Assembly: GCA_964448105.1 (NCBI GenBank)
Contig: CAYUVK010000111.1
Coordinates: forward strand, 1 to 17,058
DNA length: 17,058 nucleotides
Direction of reading: 5' to 3'
DNA from: CAVQBP01 sp964448105
GTDB taxonomy: Bacteria > Bacteroidota > Ignavibacteria > Ignavibacteriales > Ignavibacteriaceae
Made by a program: the position numbers and the translations under genes
Shown here: one piece after another, positions 12,708-17,058 of the stretch
How positions within the stretch are numbered: position 1 is the stretch's first letter
Layout: each line of letters opens with the position of its first letter
Notes under the pieces: generated by a model
Told to the model about the DNA's origin: nothing
The model's input: the letters and a program-made list of their open reading frames with translations, nothing else
The model's database searches: none

Positions 12708-15700
12708 ATGCGTTTATCCCTTTTAGCAGTTTTGGTTTTTACTTTATTTAGTTTTAAAGCTTTTGCTCAATTTACCGAGTTTCATCCTGAGCTTCAATGG
12801 TATACAATTAAAGGGAAGCATGTACAGGTTCATTATCATGCCGGCGCAGAACGAACCGCAAAAGTTGTATGTAAAATTGCCGATGAAGTCTGGGGACCGA
12901 TTACTTCTTTATATGATTATGAACCTGAAACTGTTCATTTTGTAATTAAAGATCTTGATGATTATTCGAACGGCGCAACTTATTTCTTTGATAATAAAAT
13001 TGAAATATGGACAAGTGCACTTGATTTTGATTTGAGAGGTACTCATAACTGGTTGAGAAATGTGATCTCTCATGAATTTACACATATGGTGCAGATACAA
13101 TCTGCCATGAAACTTACAAGAACGGTACCTGCAGTCTTCCTACAGGTTTTATCTTATGAAGATGAGAGAAGACCTGATGTGCTCTACGGATTTCCGAATA
13201 TTATTGCTTCTTATCCTCTTGCGACTATAAATATGCCTGCGTGGTTTGCCGAAGGTACTGCTCAATATATGCGTAAAGAATTTAATTATGATAACTGGGA
13301 TACTCACCGCGATATGGTTCTTCGATCATATGCATTGGACGGAGACCTGCTTACCTGGAATGAAATGGGGGTTTTCGGCAAAACAAGTCTTGGTAATGAA
13401 TCTGTTTATAACCAGGGCTTTGCTTTAACCAGGTATATATCTCAAGAATACGGTGAAGATAAGCTTGAGAAAATAACAAGGTCTTTAGGTAAACTTACGC
13501 ACTTTACAATTGATGCTGCATTTGAAGATGTTTTGGGAAAAGACGGCGATGAGATTTATAATGAGTGGAAAGATTATATCACCCAGGATTATAAGAAAAG
13601 ATCTGCAAAAGTTTTATCGAATTTAGTGGAAGGAGATAAAATAATTTCCGAGGGTTTTGGGAATTTTTATCCTGTTTTCTCTGCAGACGGTTCAAAATTT
13701 ATTTATGTATCAAATAAGAATTCGGATTATTTCGGATTATCAGCAATATATCTTTACGATTTTTCAACTAAAAAAGAAAAGCTCCTGGTTTCAAATGTTC
13801 GTTCGACGGTTGGATGGATCCCCGGGACAAATAAAATAATTTATTCCAAACTTTCGGAAGATAATCCCAATTGGTATAATGTGCATGATCTTTATTGTTA
13901 TGATATCGATAAAGATGAAGAAACAAGGCTGACCTACGATTTAAGAGCAAATCAGCCGGCTGTTTCACATGACGGGTCTAAAATTGTTTTCTTATTTGAA
14001 CGAGACGGAACAACAAATTTGGGTATGGTAGATATTAATGGAAAAAACTATAAACGTTTAACAACTTTTGAAAACGGGGAGCAGGTATATAATCCTAAAT
14101 TTTCAAATGATGATAAATTTATTGTCTTCGATTATTCTTACCAGGAAGGGAGAGATATTGCAAGAATAAATGTTGATAGCACTGATTATCAAAAAATAGT
14201 CTCTTTAAAAAGTGACGACAGAAATCCGGTTTTTGATAAAAACGGTAACTTGATTTATTCTTCCGATAGAACAGGGATTTTTAATATCTATTCATTAAAT
14301 CTTAAAACAGGAGAAAATAAACAGCTTACTAATGTAATCGGCGGTGCCTTTATGCCGGATATTTCTAGCAACGGCGACATTCTATATACCGGCTATACAT
14401 CAAAAGGATTTAAGATTTTTGAGATCAAACCGGAAAAAGAAGAACAAGTTAAAGCAGGTTATGATTATGTATGGACAAATGATCCTCCGCTAAATCATGA
14501 TAAACCAAAAGGTGATCTGGTGAAATTTAATCTTGATAGATTAAAAAATTATAATGATTACGAAACACCCGATTACAAAGAAGAAAAATATAAAGGAGTT
14601 TTTTCGAAACTTACATTTTATCCATTAATTCGTTTTGATAATTATAACACTGCAAATGGATTCTTTCAAAGGATAAAACCTGGTGTATTCGTTACTTCAA
14701 GCGATATGCTGGATCGCTATTCTATTTTTGCCGGTGCTGCTATAAATTCAAGACTTGAACGAGATTTATTTTTAACGTTTGATTACAGGAATAAATTACC
14801 GCTTCTTTTTGATATTGGTATTAGACCGGAACTATCTCTTGAACTTTATAATATAACCCGTAAGACAAATTCCAGCGTACTGTTTGGTGCTGATACAATT
14901 GATAATCAAGTCCAGTATGATGTTAAAATTCCAACCGAAGTAAGCTATAACCTTTTTGAAGTTGATTTGGCAGCTGAACAAAGAATATTTACGAGAGGAA
15001 GTGATCTTGAATTTAGATATATTTTTAGCAGGTATACTGCAACTATCGGTGATTTTATATACTATACTTCCGATGGAAGGCCTCAGCTGAATCCGACATT
15101 CAACGATACTTATTTAATAGGAAATAACTTACAAATGAAATATTCATTTGAAGCTTTGCTTCCTTATAAGGATGCGGATATTAATCCTATCGGTACGGAG
15201 TTTTCTCTTCAATACAATTACGAAATGAATAGATATAATAATGAAGGGAAATATAGCGCCGATGCAGGTTTTTTAAAACCCGACTATAACAATTTTAATT
15301 TTCACCGTCTTGAATTAAATTCAAAATTTCATCTTCCTTTATGGCATGAACATACTTTGACAGCTCAATTAAGAGCAGGCTCAATTTTGGGTCCGACTGT
15401 ACCGGATTTCTTTGACTTCTATCTCGGCGGTTTAATAGGAATGAAAGCTTATCCCTTCTATGCAATTTCGGGAAATAGGATTGGTTGGTTAAATCTTACT
15501 TACCGGTTTCCGTTATTTAGAAATATTGATGCACGAGCCGGCCATCTTTATCTTGATAAAATTTTCTTCTCTGTTTATGGAGACTTGGGAAATGCATGGA
15601 ATGGAAAAATGCCGGGCTTAAATAAATTTAAAAAAGGAGCCGGGGCAGAAATCCGTTTACAATTAAATTCATATTATCTTTTCCCGACAAGTGTGTTCTT

Positions 15701-15812
15701 TAATGCTTCTTATGGCTTTGATAAATTTACGCGTATAGTAAATAATGAGAATATTACATATGGGAAAGAATGGCGGTTTTATGGAGGAATTTTATTCGGT
15801 TTTGATATTTAG
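12708..15812 (+). CDS. Surface gluzincin-like protease fused to TolB-like propeller and outer-membrane barrel
   Basis: A 1034-aa exported protein with three parts. Signal peptide 1-21 (ends AFAQ). A gluzincin (peptidase MA-like) domain at about 25-300 has HEFTH at 122-126 and EGTAQY from Glu182, giving both zinc histidines, the catalytic Glu123 and the third zinc ligand. A TolB/WD40-like beta-propeller lies at about 310-585 (FYPVFSADGSKFIYVSN and repeats). A C-terminal outer-membrane barrel resembling the Omp85/surface-antigen family runs from about 627 to the end (YAISGNRIGWLNLTYRFPLF near 920-940). I prefer the ATG at 12708 over the in-frame TTG at 12690 because it gives a cleaner signal peptide and neither has a strong SD. 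It lies 161 nt after the M6-type gene. It is predicted to be anchored in the outer membrane with an active protease domain; the side it faces and the substrate are unknown. Confidence 0.85.
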   Translation: MRLSLLAVLVFTLFSFKAFAQFTEFHPELQWYTIKGKHVQVHYHAGAERTAKVVCKIADEVWGPITSLYDYEPETVHFVIKDLDDYSNGATYFFDNKIEIWTSALDFDLRGTHNWLRNVISHEFTHMVQIQSAMKLTRTVPAVFLQVLSYEDERRPDVLYGFPNIIASYPLATINMPAWFAEGTAQYMRKEFNYDNWDTHRDMVLRSYALDGDLLTWNEMGVFGKTSLGNESVYNQGFALTRYISQEYGEDKLEKITRSLGKLTHFTIDAAFEDVLGKDGDEIYNEWKDYITQDYKKRSAKVLSNLVEGDKIISEGFGNFYPVFSADGSKFIYVSNKNSDYFGLSAIYLYDFSTKKEKLLVSNVRSTVGWIPGTNKIIYSKLSEDNPNWYNVHDLYCYDIDKDEETRLTYDLRANQPAVSHDGSKIVFLFERDGTTNLGMVDINGKNYKRLTTFENGEQVYNPKFSNDDKFIVFDYSYQEGRDIARINVDSTDYQKIVSLKSDDRNPVFDKNGNLIYSSDRTGIFNIYSLNLKTGENKQLTNVIGGAFMPDISSNGDILYTGYTSKGFKIFEIKPEKEEQVKAGYDYVWTNDPPLNHDKPKGDLVKFNLDRLKNYNDYETPDYKEEKYKGVFSKLTFYPLIRFDNYNTANGFFQRIKPGVFVTSSDMLDRYSIFAGAAINSRLERDLFLTFDYRNKLPLLFDIGIRPELSLELYNITRKTNSSVLFGADTIDNQVQYDVKIPTEVSYNLFEVDLAAEQRIFTRGSDLEFRYIFSRYTATIGDFIYYTSDGRPQLNPTFNDTYLIGNNLQMKYSFEALLPYKDADINPIGTEFSLQYNYEMNRYNNEGKYSADAGFLKPDYNNFNFHRLELNSKFHLPLWHEHTLTAQLRAGSILGPTVPDFFDFYLGGLIGMKAYPFYAISGNRIGWLNLTYRFPLFRNIDARAGHLYLDKIFFSVYGDLGNAWNGKMPGLNKFKKGAGAEIRLQLNSYYLFPTSVFFNASYGFDKFTRIVNNENITYGKEWRFYGGILFGFDI

Positions 15813-15828
15813 AAGTATTGTTAAATTA

Positions 15829-15873
15829 TTTAATTGTTAAATTGCTTTTTTATTAATTCTAATAACAATTAAA
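15829..15873. repeat. AT-rich inverted repeat between genes
   Basis: TTTAATTGTTA (15829-15839) and TAACAATTAAA (15863-15873) are perfect 11-bp complements around a 23-nt loop. ATTGTTAAATT also occurs twice as a direct repeat (15817-15827, 15833-15843). Only two G-C type pairs could form and there is no T-run after the stem, so I would not call it a terminator. Confidence 0.35.
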
Positions 15874-15917
15874 CAAATTGATAATTAAAAAGTTCAATAA
15901 ATTTTTAGGAATTTAAA

Positions 15918-16832
15918 ATGAAAAAATTTTCCGGCTTAATTTTAATACTCATCTTTGTTATCCCTATTAAAGCTCAATCAGAAAAAGTAGCTCTATCAGG
16001 GAATTTACAAATTGATTCCAGGTATTTATTCAGTCAAAATAATATCATTAACCCAACCCCGGCTTTTTCGGCTGCACAGTTTCAACATGAAGTTTCTGAA
16101 AGCGGGAAGAAATCTCCATTATTAGCCGGTTTATTTTCTTTGGTTCTTCCCGGATCCGGTGAATTTTATTCGGAAAGCTATTTGAAAGCCGGAATATTTT
16201 TGGCTGTGGAAGCTGCAGTTGTAACTACCGCAATTATTTATAATAAAAAGGGAGACAATAAGACAAACGATTTTCAAAATTATGCAGATAAAAATTGGAG
16301 TGTTGTTAAATACGCCCAATGGATGGTTGATAATAAGGGGCAGCTGGGATTGCCTGACAATCTAACTTATAGTGATATCATTATTAGCAGTGATCCGAAT
16401 TTACCCCCATGGAAACAAGTCGATTTTAAGGAATTGAATTATTATGAAAGTTTAGCCAGTCAAAATAGTCAGATTGGTTTTACTCATCAATTATATCCTC
16501 ACGGAGAACAACAATATTATGAATTAATAGGTAAATATCATCAATACAGTCCCGGTTGGGTGCAATTTGATCCAAATGATAATGATACCCACAACGTGCC
16601 TCAGCAAATGCTTTTCTATTCCGGTATGCGTGGGAAAGCGAATGATTATTATAATATTGCTGAAACTGCTGTAATTGGAATCTATATAAATCACTTTTTA
16701 AGTCTTTTGGACGCTGCCTGGAGTGCTATCAGGTTCAACAAAGATCTGGCTGTTAAAACAAGGGTGGAATCAATTAATCTTGGTGATAGAGCACTATTGG
16801 TTCCAACAGTAAAAATAACATATAATTTTTAG
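15918..16832 (+). CDS. Exported/membrane protein with DUF5683-like segment
   Basis: A 304-aa protein I do not recognise with certainty. Residues 1-20 are a signal peptide (ends IKAQ). Residues about 66-108 (SPLLAGLFSLVLPGSGEFYS and a following hydrophobic AGIFLAVEAAVVTTAIIY) resemble the DUF5683-type module of Bacteroidota, in which a PGxGxxY motif sits between two hydrophobic stretches. A further hydrophobic segment lies at about 245-270. The middle (110-240) is polar, Tyr/Gln/Asn-rich and soluble-looking. It ends in TVKITYNF, like a terminal beta strand. AGGA at 15907-15910 lies 7 nt before the ATG. It is the last gene before a terminator, 105 nt after the surface protease, so it probably works at the cell envelope. 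Confidence 0.6.
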   Translation: MKKFSGLILILIFVIPIKAQSEKVALSGNLQIDSRYLFSQNNIINPTPAFSAAQFQHEVSESGKKSPLLAGLFSLVLPGSGEFYSESYLKAGIFLAVEAAVVTTAIIYNKKGDNKTNDFQNYADKNWSVVKYAQWMVDNKGQLGLPDNLTYSDIIISSDPNLPPWKQVDFKELNYYESLASQNSQIGFTHQLYPHGEQQYYELIGKYHQYSPGWVQFDPNDNDTHNVPQQMLFYSGMRGKANDYYNIAETAVIGIYINHFLSLLDAAWSAIRFNKDLAVKTRVESINLGDRALLVPTVKITYNF

Positions 16833-16868
16833 TTACTTATAAATATTTTCTCACTTTATTATTTATCA

Positions 16869-16907
16869 GGCGATATCATTAATTTATGGTATCGCTTTTA
16901 TTTTATT
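16869..16907 (+). terminator. Intrinsic terminator of the T9SS/surface cluster
   Basis: GCGATATCAT (16870-16879) pairs with ATGGTATCGC (16886-16895) over 10 bp with one G-U wobble and a 6-nt loop. The T-rich run TTTTATTTTATT (16896-16907) follows directly. It lies 37 nt after the stop of the last gene and has the classical stem plus T-tract form. Confidence 0.8.
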
Positions 16908-17003
16908 ACTGAAATTATGAATTTGTTTATTAAAATGAGGTTTTTTAATCGTTCGGCTAAAGTCGATCCTACCTATGGCGAAAATCCTACTTTTACTTTA
17001 AGT

Positions 17004-17038
17004 AGATTAAGATTAGGATTAAGAGTAAGATTAAGATT
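17004..17038. repeat. Degenerate GATTAA tandem repeat
   Basis: About six degenerate 6-nt units (AGATTA, AGATTA, GGATTA, AGAGTA, AGATTA, AGATT) close to the window edge, beyond the terminator. No coding potential is seen in it, and the repeat may run past the window. Confidence 0.7.
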
Positions 17039-17058
17039 TTTGTGTAACTTTACATATT

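Overview
The window is AT-rich, and every gene I can support reads left to right on the + strand. It carries two signature genes of the type IX secretion system (T9SS), porU and porV, side by side. Two proteins end in a T9SS-type C-terminal sorting domain, and most genes have Shine-Dalgarno (SD) sites. This points to the Bacteroidota/Ignavibacteriota part of the FCB group; the low GC and the FlgD-Ig-like tails would suit an Ignavibacteriales-type bacterium. That placement is inference.

Region 1 (1-976) is a fluoride-resistance operon. A candidate promoter leads into a fluoride (crcB-motif) riboswitch, followed by crcB (fluoride channel) and a DUF190 gene. The aptamer's 3' strand is perfectly complementary to the crcB SD, so a translational ON switch can be read directly from the sequence.

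Region 2 (977-3612) holds four housekeeping-type genes: a DUF1697 protein, a thioredoxin-like 2Fe-2S ferredoxin overlapping nth (endonuclease III), and an HD-domain protein. The gaps between them hold non-coding repeats: a 144-bp inverted-repeat element with three hairpins, an 8-bp tandem repeat, and an ATGCA-rich hairpin block.

Region 3 (3613-4238) has no intact gene. It contains a 49-codon remnant almost identical to the end of porU. The remnant is preceded by a leader-like sequence that occurs again, ungapped over 57 nt, upstream of the real porU. This reads as the scar of a deleted upstream paralogue.

Region 4 (4239-16832) is a T9SS/cell-surface cluster: porU (C25-family sortase), porV (outer-membrane FadL-type barrel), an M6-type secreted protein, a gluzincin-like protease fused to a TolB-like propeller and an outer-membrane barrel, and a small DUF5683-like exported/membrane protein. 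The M6-type protein has lost its whole HExxH zinc site (SSIAS instead) but keeps a beta-propeller and a sorting tail. It starts 6 nt after porV. A strong intrinsic terminator closes the cluster at about 16870-16907, and the window ends in low-complexity repeats.

The most interesting items are the catalytically dead M6/propeller protein tied to porUV (possibly a stand-in for the PorZ-type attachment-complex subunit), the porU-tail scar with its duplicated leader, the SD-sequestering fluoride switch, and the palindromic element whose two ends have covarying hairpins.
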